14,735 nt of DNA from JAYZDP01 sp036337765 (GCA_036337765.1 JAYZDP010000039.1:1-14735), one strand, 5' to 3'; shown: positions 1 to 7,036, numbered from the stretch's first letter. Numbers and translations are program-made. Notes: generated by a model not told the origin, from the sequence alone.

Positions 1-168
1 ATCACGGTGTTCGACCCCGAAACCGTGATCTATCGGGCGACGTGGCGCGAACCTGCCCTCTACTCCGAGGGCATCGTCCACGTGCTCGTCAACGGCAGTT
101 GGGCGCTTCGCGACGGTGAGGTCACGGGCCAGACGCCGGGAGAGCTACTACGGCCTACTCCACTCTAG
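1..168 (+). CDS. 3' end of an N-acyl-D-amino-acid deacylase-type amidohydrolase (partial)
   Basis: Only the last 55 codons lie in the window; the frame is open from base 1 to TAG at 166-168. The peptide begins ITVFDPETVIYRATW, continues with YSEGIVHVLVNG and ends in a GELLRP-like tail. This is the typical end of the amidohydrolase superfamily members annotated as D-aminoacylase or N-acyl-D-amino-acid deacylase, where the final beta-sandwich strands carry 'ADIxVFDPxTV' and 'GIxxVLVNG'. The metal-binding barrel lies outside the window, so the substrate cannot be judged. The last 14 bases overlap the 3' end of the convergent beta-lactamase-family gene, and I see no terminator between the two. 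The family call comes from this tail alone; dihydroorotase- or imidazolonepropionase-like amidohydrolases have similar ends. Confidence 0.75.
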   Translation: MTVFDPETVIYRATWREPALYSEGIVHVLVNGSWALRDGEVTGQTPGELLRPTPL

Positions 169-1504
169 GTGCTTCGGTGACCTGCCCCTCGCGCTCGATG
201 CGCATCCGCCGCGAGCGTCCGCCCGAAACCTCGAACGTGACGCGTCGGTGGTCATCACCCTCGGGGTAGAACGTGTGCTCGCCCACCGGTCGCAGGCGGG
301 TGCGACCGAGCCGCAGCTCGCCGCCGACCAAAAGTACGGGGATGGGCGATCGCCCTGGATCATAGACGCCGGCGTAGAGCGACAGCTCCTCTCGGTTCAT
401 CGGCACTTCGAGTATCGCCCGCTCCTGGATGCCGAGCGCCGCCCTGGCGATCGCGCTCTCGATGACGCCGGGCGATGAGGCACCGCTATTGGAGAGCACC
501 ACGATCGTCAGGTCGTGGTCCGGGTACCACGCCAGCTGCGCGCGGAAGCCGTTGATGCCGCCACCGTGTGCGATCTTGCGCCGCCCTTCCAACTCGCCGA
601 GACCGAGACCGTAGCCGTAGCTGATCTCTGCACCCGAAGTCAGCACCCCGGGCGCCGTCATCGCCGCCAAGCTCTCACCAGATATCAGCTCGTTCGTCGC
701 CAGCGCCTGCTGCCAACGCAGAAGATCGCCAACACTCGCGCCGAGCGAGCCTGCCGAATACGGCAAACGCATGCTCAGGGGATCGTCGTTGACCACTTCT
801 GCGTCCCGCACCTCGTAGCCCTCGGCGCGACCCGGAACGATCGGCGCGTTGTCAAGGTAGTGCGTCTCGTCCAGCTGCAGCCGCCCGAACACCTCGTCGC
901 GCAGGAACTGCTCGTAGGTCTTGCCGGAGGCCTTCTCGACGATCTGCCCGAGAAGGTAGTACCCCGAGTTGCTGTACTGGTACTTCTCACCTGGAGCGAA
1001 TTCCAGCGGCTCCGAGCCGAAGAGCTCCATCATCTCTTCGGGACTGAGATCCTCCGTAGCGCGCTTCCAGAACTCGGGCATCTCGGTATAGCCCTTGATG
1101 CCGCAGGTGTGGTTGAGCAGCCTACGCACGGTGATCGTCTCGCCGTGGGTGTCGTAGTCGGGGAGAAATCGAGCCAGCGGATCGTCGAGCGCGACTTTGC
1201 CCCGCTCAACCAGCAGCAGAATCGCGGCCGCAGTGAACTGCTTGGTCACGGAGCCGATCCGATACACCGTGTGCGCCGTCGCCGGGACCGCGTTCTCGAG
1301 ATCCGCCATGCCATAGCCCTTGGCCAGGATCGTCTCGCCGCCGCGCGCCACGCCGACCGACACACCTGGAATCTGGGTGGCCGCCATGGCGGCTCCGACA
1401 ATCTCATCGACACGCCCTTCGAACTCGTCCGCCCCGATCGGTGCGCCTGCGAAGAGTCCGATCGCCACCACGGCGACCACGATTCGAAGAACGGCATTCA
1501 TCAT
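155..1504 (-). CDS. Exported serine hydrolase of the beta-lactamase / penicillin-binding family (class C fold)
   Basis: This 449-residue protein has a signal peptide: a hydrophobic segment at about residues 5-20, with likely cleavage after Ala25 (GAPIGA|DEF). The three class C/serine-PBP motifs are visible: S85-V-T-K88 with the nucleophilic Ser and general-base Lys, Y177-S-N179, and H313-G-G-G in place of the KTG box. HxG at that site is usual for esterase or peptidase members such as EstB-like and D-aminopeptidase-like proteins, and is less typical of true AmpC. A small C-terminal domain follows from about residue 365. A periplasmic esterase or peptidase is the more likely role; antibiotic hydrolysis is not supported. 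Two ATGs sit in tandem at the start, 1504 and 1501, with GAGAGG about 8 bases upstream. It is the last gene of a minus-strand operon, 4 bases after the dehydrogenase gene. Confidence 0.9.
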   Translation of the reverse strand: MMNAVLRIVVAVVAIGLFAGAPIGADEFEGRVDEIVGAAMAATQIPGVSVGVARGGETILAKGYGMADLENAVPATAHTVYRIGSVTKQFTAAAILLLVERGKVALDDPLARFLPDYDTHGETITVRRLLNHTCGIKGYTEMPEFWKRATEDLSPEEMMELFGSEPLEFAPGEKYQYSNSGYYLLGQIVEKASGKTYEQFLRDEVFGRLQLDETHYLDNAPIVPGRAEGYEVRDAEVVNDDPLSMRLPYSAGSLGASVGDLLRWQQALATNELISGESLAAMTAPGVLTSGAEISYGYGLGLGELEGRRKIAHGGGINGFRAQLAWYPDHDLTIVVLSNSGASSPGVIESAIARAALGIQERAILEVPMNREELSLYAGVYDPGRSPIPVLLVGGELRLGRTRLRPVGEHTFYPEGDDHRRVTFEVSGGRSRRMRIEREGQVTEAPRVE

Positions 1505-1508
1505 CGTC

Positions 1509-2363
1509 CTACCTCTCGTCTGTCAAGCCGACCATTTCCGCACTCTCCGCCCAGAGACGCGCGGCCACGTCCATGTCCTGGGATCGCCGCGACGACCGCG
1601 ACACCCTACAGCGATCGAAGTACTCCCCGGAGATGCCCTCGACCTCGGGCGAAGAGGCGAGGTAGACCGAGGTCTCGGCACCGCGCCGCGGCGAGATGAG
1701 AAACGGCTTGATCAGGGCCCAGCCGATCGCCATCCACGGCCCCATCTCGCCGTCGGCACCGAAGTCGCTGCGCACGACGCCCGGATGGAGACAGTTGGCG
1801 CTCACCCCGGAGCCTCGCCACCGTCGCGCCAGCTCGCGGGTGAAGAGAATGTTGGCCAGCTTGCTACGGCCGTAGACCTGCATCGACTGGTAGCCCCGGC
1901 GGGACTGGAGATCGTCGAAGTCGAGAGCAGCCCGGGTATGGGCTCTCGAGGCGACGTTGACCACCCGCGACGGAGCCGCCGCGCGCAGCGCCGGCTCGAG
2001 CAACAGCGTGAGCAGAAAGGGAGCCAGATGATTGACCCCGAAAGTAACCTCAAAGCCGTCCCGGGTCTCTTCCCGCTGTCCCTGGATGAGCCCGGCATTG
2101 TTCACCAGCACGTCCAGGCTCGGATGAGCCTGCGCCACCTCGGCCGCCAGGCGCCGCACGTCGGCGAGCGACGAGAAGTCGGCGAGGCGCAGCTCGACGC
2201 GGTCGTTGCCGCCGCGCCGGCGGATCTCTTCCACGGCGCGCTGTCCCTTCGAGGCGCTGCGCGCGGCGGCGACAATGGTTGCGCCCTGCTCGGCGAGCGC
2301 GATCGCGGTCCACTTGCCTATGCCGGCGTTGGCGCCGGTCACGAGGACGGTCTTGCCCTGCAA
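1509..2363 (-). CDS. Short-chain dehydrogenase/reductase, retinol dehydrogenase/WWOX-like
   Basis: This 284-residue classical SDR has the cofactor loop T9-G-A-N-A-G-I-G16, NNAG at 88-91, and catalytic Ser139, Tyr164 and Lys168 (YGRSK). It also has the LHPGVVRSDFG stretch after the active site. Arg35 at the end of the second strand (AAARS) suggests NADP(H) preference. The combination of YxRSKLAN, an NHLAPFLLT helix and a long C-terminal tail resembles the retinol dehydrogenase / WW-domain oxidoreductase subgroup, so a lipophilic alcohol or carbonyl is a likely substrate; the exact one is unknown. The start is TTG at 2361-2363, read as MQGKTVLVTG, preceded by GGTAGGGGAG. No ATG or GTG fits between it and the upstream gene, which ends 8 bases away. 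It is the middle gene of a VOC - SDR - serine hydrolase operon. Confidence 0.92.
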   Translation of the reverse strand: MQGKTVLVTGANAGIGKWTAIALAEQGATIVAAARSASKGQRAVEEIRRRGGNDRVELRLADFSSLADVRRLAAEVAQAHPSLDVLVNNAGLIQGQREETRDGFEVTFGVNHLAPFLLTLLLEPALRAAAPSRVVNVASRAHTRAALDFDDLQSRRGYQSMQVYGRSKLANILFTRELARRWRGSGVSANCLHPGVVRSDFGADGEMGPWMAIGWALIKPFLISPRRGAETSVYLASSPEVEGISGEYFDRCRVSRSSRRSQDMDVAARLWAESAEMVGLTDER

Positions 2364-2371
2364 GCGCTCCC

Positions 2372-2680
2372 CTACCCGAAGAAGAGGTCCACGCCTTCCA
2401 TGCGCACTCGATTCCTACCGCGCTCGAGCCGACGATCGAGGGCTTCACGCATGATGTGGCCAAGGTCGGCGGCACGCAGGTCGATGCCCGTCACCCCGAC
2501 CCGCCCGTCGTCGCCGGGCTTGCGAAAGCGGAGCGTGCTGCGATCGAGCTCGACCAGGAAGGAGTCGTCCAGTCCCGGCCGGGGCGTCGCCTTGGCCACC
2601 TCCAGCCCGAGAACGCCGCTGAAGTCTTCCACTACCGACTCGAGATCTCGTGCCACGGTTGCAACCTGTCTAAGGCGCAT
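2372..2680 (-). CDS. Small VOC (glyoxalase/bleomycin-resistance fold) protein
   Basis: This 102-residue protein starts MRLRQVATVARDLESVV and continues to LGLEVAK, a typical first beta-alpha-beta module of the vicinal oxygen chelate fold. A second module runs from GVTGIDLRA to the last strand, VDLFFG. It is shorter than the usual 120-140 residues, because the loops are trimmed and the protein ends right after the last strand. The ATG at 2680 is chosen although the frame is open to 2791: an excellent Shine-Dalgarno (GGGGAGGGGA) lies 6 bases upstream, and the extension reads as low-complexity Arg/Ala sequence. Some members of this subgroup bind ligands rather than act as enzymes. I cannot assign a substrate. 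It is the first gene of the minus-strand operon and is divergent from the phosphotransferase gene. Confidence 0.8.
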   Translation of the reverse strand: MRLRQVATVARDLESVVEDFSGVLGLEVAKATPRPGLDDSFLVELDRSTLRFRKPGDDGRVGVTGIDLRAADLGHIMREALDRRLERGRNRVRMEGVDLFFG

Positions 2681-2686
2681 CGGCGA

Positions 2687-2696
2687 TCCCCTCCCC
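2687..2696 (-). promoter_or_regulatory. Strong ribosome binding site that fixes the VOC gene start
   Basis: On the minus strand the bases read GGGGAGGGGA, ending 6 bases before the ATG at 2680. This is the best Shine-Dalgarno match in the left half of the window. It supports the shorter 102-residue product over the 139-residue open frame. Confidence 0.7.
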
Positions 2697-2752
2697 AGTG
2701 AAGTATCTGCGCATGCCAAGGCTACCCGCTGCCCGCATGCGGCGCCAGCACC

Positions 2753-2781
2753 TTGCGAGTCTGCCCGCCGGCGGAGAGAAT
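2753..2781 (+). promoter_or_regulatory. Weak candidate promoter for the phosphotransferase gene
   Basis: TTGCGA at 2753-2758 and GAGAAT at 2776-2781 are separated by exactly 17 bases, each matching four of six sigma-70 consensus bases. The -10-like box ends 8 bases before the ATG at 2790, so transcription from it would give an almost leaderless message. Alternatively GGAGAG at 2773-2778 is a distant Shine-Dalgarno. Chance matches of this quality are common. Confidence 0.2.
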
Positions 2782-2789
2782 CCACAACC

Positions 2790-3830
2790 ATGGGAGAGAG
2801 TCGTCAAGACCGGTTCTCGGGGACAAAGCAGGTCACCGAGCAGCATCGATTCGAGGTCGCACCGCTCGAGGCCTATCTCGCGGAGCACGTCGAGGGCTTT
2901 GCGGGGCCACTGGAGTTACGCCAGTTCAAAGGCGGGCAGTCCAATCCCACCTACCGACTGCAGACACCGAGCCGCCGCTACGTTCTGCGGCGCAAGCCGC
3001 CCGGCAAGCTCCTACCGTCGGCGCACGCCGTGGATCGCGAGTACCGAGTGATGACAGCGCTTGGCACGACCGACTTTCCGGTGCCAAAGACGCACTGTCT
3101 CTGCACCGATGACTCGGTCATCGGCACCTGGTTCTACGTCATGGAGAACGTCGAGGGTCGGGTGCTATGGGAGGCCACGCTCCCCGAGCTCGATCGCGAC
3201 GAGCGTGCCGCGATCTACGCCGAGATGAACGCCACCCTCGCCAAGCTTCACCAGGTCGACTACCGAGCGATCGGCCTGGAGGAGTTCGGCAAGCCGGGAA
3301 ACTACTTTGCCCGCCAGATCCACCGTTGGACGAAGCAGTACCAGCTGTCGGAGACGGAAGAGATCGACGCCATGAGCCGGCTCATCGACTGGCTGCCGGA
3401 GAACATTCCGCCCGGTGACGAGTCTTCGATCGTGCACGGCGACTACCGACTCGACAACATGGTCTTTCACGCCACCGAGCCACGGATCGTGGCGGTCCTC
3501 GACTGGGAGCTCTCAACGATCGGTCACCCGCTTGGCGATCTTTCCTACCACTGCATGCAGTGGTCCACAGCATTCGACGGCGTCGATCTGGATGCGCTCG
3601 GCATCCCCGGGCTCGACGAGTATCGCCATCTCTACTGCGAGCGGATCGGGCGTCCGGCAATCGAGAACTGGAACTTCTACCTGGCCTACAACCTGTTTCG
3701 CAGTGCCGGAATCGCGCAAGGTATCGCCGGGCGCGTTCGCGACGGCACGGCCGCCAGTGCCTGGGCGGAAGAGATCGGTGCATCGGTGAGGCCCACCGCA
3801 GAGCGGGCCTGGGCGCTGGTCGCACCCTGA
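2790..3830 (+). CDS. APH-fold phosphotransferase, ACAD10/11 N-domain type
   Basis: This 346-residue kinase-like protein belongs to the aminoglycoside/choline phosphotransferase superfamily. Visible motifs are the nucleotide loop G48-G-Q-S-N-P-T-Y-R, YVLRRKPPGK with the ATP-binding lysine region, the catalytic loop H216-G-D-Y-R-L-D-N223 (Asp218 catalytic, Asn223 metal), and D238-W-E for the second Mg ligand. HGDYRLDN and LDWELSTIGHPLGDL are characteristic of the branch found as the N-terminal domain of ACAD10/ACAD11. That branch includes the LvaA-type kinases acting on 4-hydroxyacyl-CoA in levulinate degradation, so an acyl-CoA-linked hydroxyl substrate is more likely than an antibiotic. No partner acyl-CoA dehydrogenase lies nearby. 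The start MGESRQDRF is preferred over a much longer open frame that runs antisense to the operon on its left. The next gene begins within about 10 bases. Confidence 0.9.
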   Translation: MGESRQDRFSGTKQVTEQHRFEVAPLEAYLAEHVEGFAGPLELRQFKGGQSNPTYRLQTPSRRYVLRRKPPGKLLPSAHAVDREYRVMTALGTTDFPVPKTHCLCTDDSVIGTWFYVMENVEGRVLWEATLPELDRDERAAIYAEMNATLAKLHQVDYRAIGLEEFGKPGNYFARQIHRWTKQYQLSETEEIDAMSRLIDWLPENIPPGDESSIVHGDYRLDNMVFHATEPRIVAVLDWELSTIGHPLGDLSYHCMQWSTAFDGVDLDALGIPGLDEYRHLYCERIGRPAIENWNFYLAYNLFRSAGIAQGIAGRVRDGTAASAWAEEIGASVRPTAERAWALVAP

Positions 3831-3838
3831 AAACCACC

Positions 3839-4243
3839 TTGCCCCAGTCACCCGAGTCGGTCGCCCTCGTACGCGGCCTGCTCGTGCGGCTGCTGGCGCT
3901 GGTCTCCCTGATCGCCTTCGTCTCGCTGTGGGTCCAGGTCCATGGCCTGATCGGCGAGAACGGACTCCTCCCGGCTCGGGACCACCTCGAGCGTCTCCGT
4001 CCGGCGCTCGAAGGACGCTGGTGGCGCGCTCCTACGCTGCTGTGGCTCGGCGCCGGCGACGTGGCGCTTAACGCAGTATGCGCAGCGGGCGTGGTGGCGG
4101 CGGGCCTGGCACTGTGCGGCATCTTCCAGCTCCCGGCGTTACTGGCGACATGGACCCTGTACCTCTCGCTCACCGTCGTCGGGCAGGACTTTCTGAGTTT
4201 TCAGTGGGACGTGCTCCTGCTCGAGGCTCTCGTCGTCACCTAG
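3839..4243 (+). CDS. N-terminal fragment of the lipase maturation factor-like gene
   Basis: If the TAG at 4241-4243 is real, translation from TTG at 3839 gives 134 residues. These include a membrane segment at about 12-32, the LIGENGLLPA loop and further hydrophobic segments, ending just after FQWDVLLLEA. No good Shine-Dalgarno precedes the TTG. CTG at 3827, overlapping the phosphotransferase stop, is an alternative and would imply translational coupling. The fragment alone lacks the conserved C-terminal domain and is unlikely to work. Confidence 0.45.
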   Translation: MPQSPESVALVRGLLVRLLALVSLIAFVSLWVQVHGLIGENGLLPARDHLERLRPALEGRWWRAPTLLWLGAGDVALNAVCAAGVVAAGLALCGIFQLPALLATWTLYLSLTVVGQDFLSFQWDVLLLEALVVT

Positions 4244-4324
4244 TGGCTGGCGCCCGCGGCGCGCCGGACGACTCTCGACGTTCGACTCCCTGCGCCCGAG
4301 CTCGGCATCTGGCTCGCCCGGCTC

Positions 4325-5380
4325 TTGGTCGTGAAGCTGATGTTCCTCTCGGGCGCCACCAAGCTCCTGAGCTTCGACGCAACATGGTGGGACCTCAGCG
4401 CGCTCGAGGTTCACTACTTCACCCAGCCGCTGCCGATGGCGACGAGCTGGTGGGCTCACCAGCTTCCTGCTGCCCTGCACAAGACGTCGGTTGCGATCAT
4501 GTTCGCGATCGAGCTCGTGGCTCCTTGGCTCGTGTTCTGTGGCAGGCGAGCGCGCGGCGCCGCGTTCGTCGCTCTCGCGCTACTCCAGCTCGCGATCGCG
4601 GCCACGGGCAATTACGGCTTCTTCAATCTGCTCACGTTGGTGCTGTGCGTCTCGCTGCTCGACGATCGCCACCTGCGCCCGATGTTCAGGCGCCCTCGGT
4701 CGCGGCGCCACGACGCGAGCGCGGCCCGCCCTGGTCTCGTCGGTAAGGTTCGCCTCGCTCTGGCGGCCGTGCTCCTGATAGCGAGCTTGGGCGTCTTCGC
4801 CCGAGAGATCGTTCGCACCCCACCCTCGACAGCCCTCAGCCCCAGCCAGCGCATCTGGGTGGGTCGACTCGACCGCGCGATTGTCGGGCCGACACGCCCG
4901 CTGCTGTCCGTCGTCGCCCCTTTCCGCTCGATCAACGGCTACGGACTGTTTCGCGCCATGACCTTGGAGCGTCCCGAAATCGTCATCGAGGTAGGGTCCG
5001 GCGAAGAGTGGCGAGCCCTCGAGTTTCGCTACAAGCCTGGCCTCCTAGAGAGCAGACCTCGGCTCGTTGCACCCCACCAACCTCGGCTGGACTGGCAGAT
5101 GTGGTTCGCGGCGCTCGGCCCGCGCTCGGCCGGCTGGCTAGGCCCCCTCTCGCTGCGCCTACTCGAGGGAGAGCCGTCCGTCTGGGCACTGCTGGACGAG
5201 GGAGGGGTCCCCGAGCCGCTACCCGAAGAGCTGCGGCTGCGATACTTCAGCTATGAGTTCACCACCCCGCTCGATCGCCGACGCACCGGTCAGTGGTGGA
5301 AGCGCGAGTTGATCGGCGAGCTGAGCGCAGCGATGACCGCGGCCGAGCTCCGTCGCTTCCTCCGGCAGGGCATCCAGTAG
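4325..5380 (+). CDS. C-terminal fragment of the lipase maturation factor-like gene
   Basis: This is the part downstream of the TAG, 351 residues if started at TTG 4325; ATG at 4340 is an alternative. It holds three or four membrane segments, including GNYGFFNLLTLVLCVSLL, and the complete soluble C-terminal LMF region. No convincing ribosome binding site precedes either start, so independent expression is doubtful. A gene caller would probably report this piece as a separate protein. Confidence 0.5.
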   Translation: MVVKLMFLSGATKLLSFDATWWDLSALEVHYFTQPLPMATSWWAHQLPAALHKTSVAIMFAIELVAPWLVFCGRRARGAAFVALALLQLAIAATGNYGFFNLLTLVLCVSLLDDRHLRPMFRRPRSRRHDASAARPGLVGKVRLALAAVLLIASLGVFAREIVRTPPSTALSPSQRIWVGRLDRAIVGPTRPLLSVVAPFRSINGYGLFRAMTLERPEIVIEVGSGEEWRALEFRYKPGLLESRPRLVAPHQPRLDWQMWFAALGPRSAGWLGPLSLRLLEGEPSVWALLDEGGVPEPLPEELRLRYFSYEFTTPLDRRRTGQWWKRELIGELSAAMTAAELRRFLRQGIQ

Positions 5381-5392
5381 GATCGGCGCCGC

Positions 5393-6049
5393 ATGAGCCG
5401 GGATCTGCAGGTCGTCGCGCACCCCCTGGTGCAGCACAAGCTCAGCCTGATGCGGGATCGTTCGACCGCATCTGCCGACTTCCGCCGCCTCTTGAAGGAG
5501 ACCAGCATGCTGTTGGCCTATGAGGCGACACGGAAGCTCGCCACTACCGAGCGCGAGATCGAAACGCCACTGGAGACCGTGTCGGCACCGATCCTCGCCG
5601 GCAAGAAGCTAGCTCTGGTGAGCGTGCTGCGAGCCGGCAACGGAATCCTCGACGGCATGCTCGAGCTGCTGCCGTCGGCGCGCGTCGGCTACGTAGGCCT
5701 CTACCGCGACGAGGAAACGCTGGAAGCGGTTCGCTACTACGTCAATCTGCCTCCTGGTATGGACCAACGTGGCGCGCTGATCGTCGATCCGATGCTCGCC
5801 ACGGGCCACTCGTCGGTCGCCGCGGTGGACGTGGTGAAGGAGAGCGCGCCCCAGTGGCTGCGCTTCGTGGCCCTAGTAGCCGCCCCTGAAGGGATCGAAT
5901 ACTTCCACGATCACCACCCTGACGTGCCGATCGTCACTGCGGCCGTCGACCGCGAGCTCAATGAGAACGGCTACGTACTCCCCGGTCTCGGCGACGCCGG
6001 CGACCGAATCTACGGGACGCAGCAGAAACAGGAGAGCGGCCATGAGTGA
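5393..6049 (+). CDS. upp: Uracil phosphoribosyltransferase
   Basis: This 218-residue protein converts uracil and PRPP to UMP and pyrophosphate in cytoplasmic pyrimidine salvage. It matches bacterial Upp throughout: HPLVQHKLSLMRD near the N-terminus, LRAGNGILDGML, the PRPP loop V131-D-P-M-L-A-T-G-H-S140, LVAAPEG, and the uracil-binding end GYVLPGLGDAGDRIYGT. Length is normal. The PRPP loop has His139 where Escherichia coli has Gly (ATGGS); this is a tolerated-looking variation but worth noting. ATG 5393 follows the LMF-like stop by 12 bases. TAGGAT at 5378-5383 overlaps that stop codon and could serve as a weak ribosome site or as a -10 box. The last 8 bases overlap the start of the oxidoreductase gene, suggesting coupled translation. 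Confidence 0.96.
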   Translation: MSRDLQVVAHPLVQHKLSLMRDRSTASADFRRLLKETSMLLAYEATRKLATTEREIETPLETVSAPILAGKKLALVSVLRAGNGILDGMLELLPSARVGYVGLYRDEETLEAVRYYVNLPPGMDQRGALIVDPMLATGHSSVAAVDVVKESAPQWLRFVALVAAPEGIEYFHDHHPDVPIVTAAVDRELNENGYVLPGLGDAGDRIYGTQQKQESGHE

Positions 6050-6929
6050 ACTGACGAGCCCAGGCAAGCTGGGGGTCTGGACGGGCCCGGACAGCTTCTC
6101 TGCCGGCGAGCTAGGAGACTTCGCACGACGAGTCGAGGCGTGGGGCTACTCGGCGCTCTGGATCCCGGAGGCAGTGGGTCGTGACCCATTCGTAACGCTC
6201 GGCTTTCTCGCCGCGCAGACGGAGAGCCTGATCCTCGCCACTGGCATCGCCAACATCTACGCCCGCGACGCCGTGACCACCAAGGCGATCCACAAGACTC
6301 TGTCCGAGATGCTGCCGGGGCGCTTCATTCTCGGCCTGGGAGTCTCACATCCGCATCTGGTGAGCCGCCTACGAGGCCACCAGTGGCAGAAGCCGGTGCC
6401 GAAGATGCGGGATTTCCTCGACGCCCTCGACGCGGCGTTCTACCGGGGAGCCGAACCGGAGATCGACGCCCCGATCGTAATCGCGGCGCTGCGACCGCTG
6501 ATGCTCAAGCTCGCCGCCGAGAAGACGCGTGGCGCACATCCCTACCTCGTCACGCCGGAGCACACCCGGAGAGCCCGCGAGCTGATGGGAGAAGGCCCGT
6601 GGCTGTGCCCCGAACAGATGCTGATTCTCGAGACCGACGCCGATCGGGCCCGCGAAATCGCGCGCAGCAACCTGGGGGTTTACCTGCGCGCGCCGAACTA
6701 CCAGAACAGCCTGTTGGAGCTCGGGTTCTCGGAGGACGACTACACGGACGGTGCTTCCGATGAACTGATCGACGCGCTGGTCGGCTGGGGCGACGCCAAC
6801 GCTCTGCGGTGCCGAGTCGAAGAGCACTGGGAAGCCGGTGCGGATCACGTCTGCATCCAGGCTTTCCGCACCGACGGCGAACCCGGCCCCGATATGGAGG
6901 CGCTGCGCCTTCTAGCCCCGACGGCCTAG
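6042..6929 (+). CDS. Luciferase-like (LLM) F420-dependent-type oxidoreductase
   Basis: This 295-residue TIM-barrel flavin/deazaflavin oxidoreductase has the subfamily pattern: LGVWTG at the N-terminus, WGYSALWIPEAVGRDPF, ATGIANIYARDA, LPGRFILGLGVSHPHLV, H166-P-Y-L-V-T-P-E-H-T175 and a C-terminal GADHVCIQ strand. These features match the LLM class usually annotated as F420-dependent (TIGR03620-like). That implies the host makes or uses coenzyme F420, although no F420 biosynthesis gene is in the window and an FMN cofactor cannot be excluded. The substrate is unknown. The ATG at 6042 is preceded by CAGGAGAGCGGCC, a good Shine-Dalgarno. It overlaps upp by 8 bases; the longer open frame upstream (5961) lies inside upp and is rejected. 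About 180 bases without a gene follow. Confidence 0.9.
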   Translation: MSELTSPGKLGVWTGPDSFSAGELGDFARRVEAWGYSALWIPEAVGRDPFVTLGFLAAQTESLILATGIANIYARDAVTTKAIHKTLSEMLPGRFILGLGVSHPHLVSRLRGHQWQKPVPKMRDFLDALDAAFYRGAEPEIDAPIVIAALRPLMLKLAAEKTRGAHPYLVTPEHTRRARELMGEGPWLCPEQMLILETDADRAREIARSNLGVYLRAPNYQNSLLELGFSEDDYTDGASDELIDALVGWGDANALRCRVEEHWEAGADHVCIQAFRTDGEPGPDMEALRLLAPTA

Positions 6930-6950
6930 CGTCGCCTCCAAGGGGCCGCG

Positions 6951-7000
6951 CCACAAAATGTGGCAGCACCACGGAATGTGGCAGCACCACAAAATCTTGG
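6951..7000. repeat. 18-bp tandem repeat with internal dyads upstream of the H1-like gene
   Basis: Two copies lie at 6951-6968 (CCACAAAATGTGGCAGCA) and 6969-6986 (CCACGGAATGTGGCAGCA), differing at two positions. A degenerate third copy starts at 6987 (CCACAAAATCTTGG). Each full unit contains the inverted repeat CCAC-5-GTGG; in the first unit it extends to CCACA-AAA-TGTGG. The 18-bp period is a little under two helical turns, so the sites would fall on roughly the same face of the DNA, as expected for a multi-copy operator. They lie just upstream of the candidate promoter at 7006-7036. No known regulator motif was recognised. Confidence 0.75.
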
Positions 7001-7005
7001 GCCAC

Positions 7006-7036
7006 TGGACGCGGCGACCACAACCCATAGTATGAT
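7006..7036 (+). promoter_or_regulatory. Candidate promoter of the H1-like gene
   Basis: TATGAT at 7031-7036 matches five of six bases of the -10 consensus and sits in a locally AT-richer patch (CATAGTATGATC). The best -35-like hexamer is TGGACG at 7006-7011, with a long 19-base spacer, so this box is weak and an activator may be needed. The predicted transcript starts near 7043 and would have a leader of about 65 bases containing the hairpin at 7072-7087. Confidence 0.4.

Larger units (their letters stand above)
3839..5380 (+). pseudogene. Lipase maturation factor-like membrane protein interrupted by an in-frame TAG
   Basis: A single reading frame runs from about 3839 (TTG) to TAG at 5378-5380, 514 codons, broken only by TAG at codon 135 (4241-4243). 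Both sides belong to one protein. The N-terminal part has transmembrane segments, LWVQVHGLIG and FQWDVLLLE. The part after the stop has HYFTQPLP, GNYGFFNLLT and the soluble C-terminal LMF domain (ERPEIVIE, FRYKPG, APHQPRLDWQMWFAALG). Known family members fold or assist secretion of lipases in eukaryotes; bacterial roles are largely undefined. Combined length matches the family, and the frame is identical on both sides, so nothing but the stop codon is broken. It could be a recent nonsense mutation, a base-calling or assembly error, or readthrough. It sits between the phosphotransferase and upp genes. Confidence 0.8.

Noticed and set aside
155..1504. Serine hydrolase as an antibiotic-resistance beta-lactamase
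   Set aside because: It has HGG in place of the KTG motif and a C-terminal extension, which fit esterase or peptidase relatives better than AmpC; no LysR-type regulator is nearby.
515..1699. Plus-strand open frame of 394 residues over the serine hydrolase gene
   Set aside because: It is antisense to a gene with a signal peptide and all catalytic motifs; the composition is typical of a GC-rich shadow frame.
1320..2789. Long plus-strand extension upstream of the phosphotransferase start
   Set aside because: It is an open frame antisense to the SDR and VOC genes with Arg/Pro/Ala-rich shadow composition; kinase homology begins only after the ATG at 2790.
2790..3830. Phosphotransferase as an aminoglycoside-resistance kinase
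   Set aside because: The HGDYRLDN and LDWELSTIGHPLGDL motifs belong to the ACAD10/11-linked branch rather than to the resistance enzymes.
6951..7000. The 18-bp repeats as a CRISPR fragment
   Set aside because: The units are directly adjacent with no spacers, are too short, and no cas genes are nearby.
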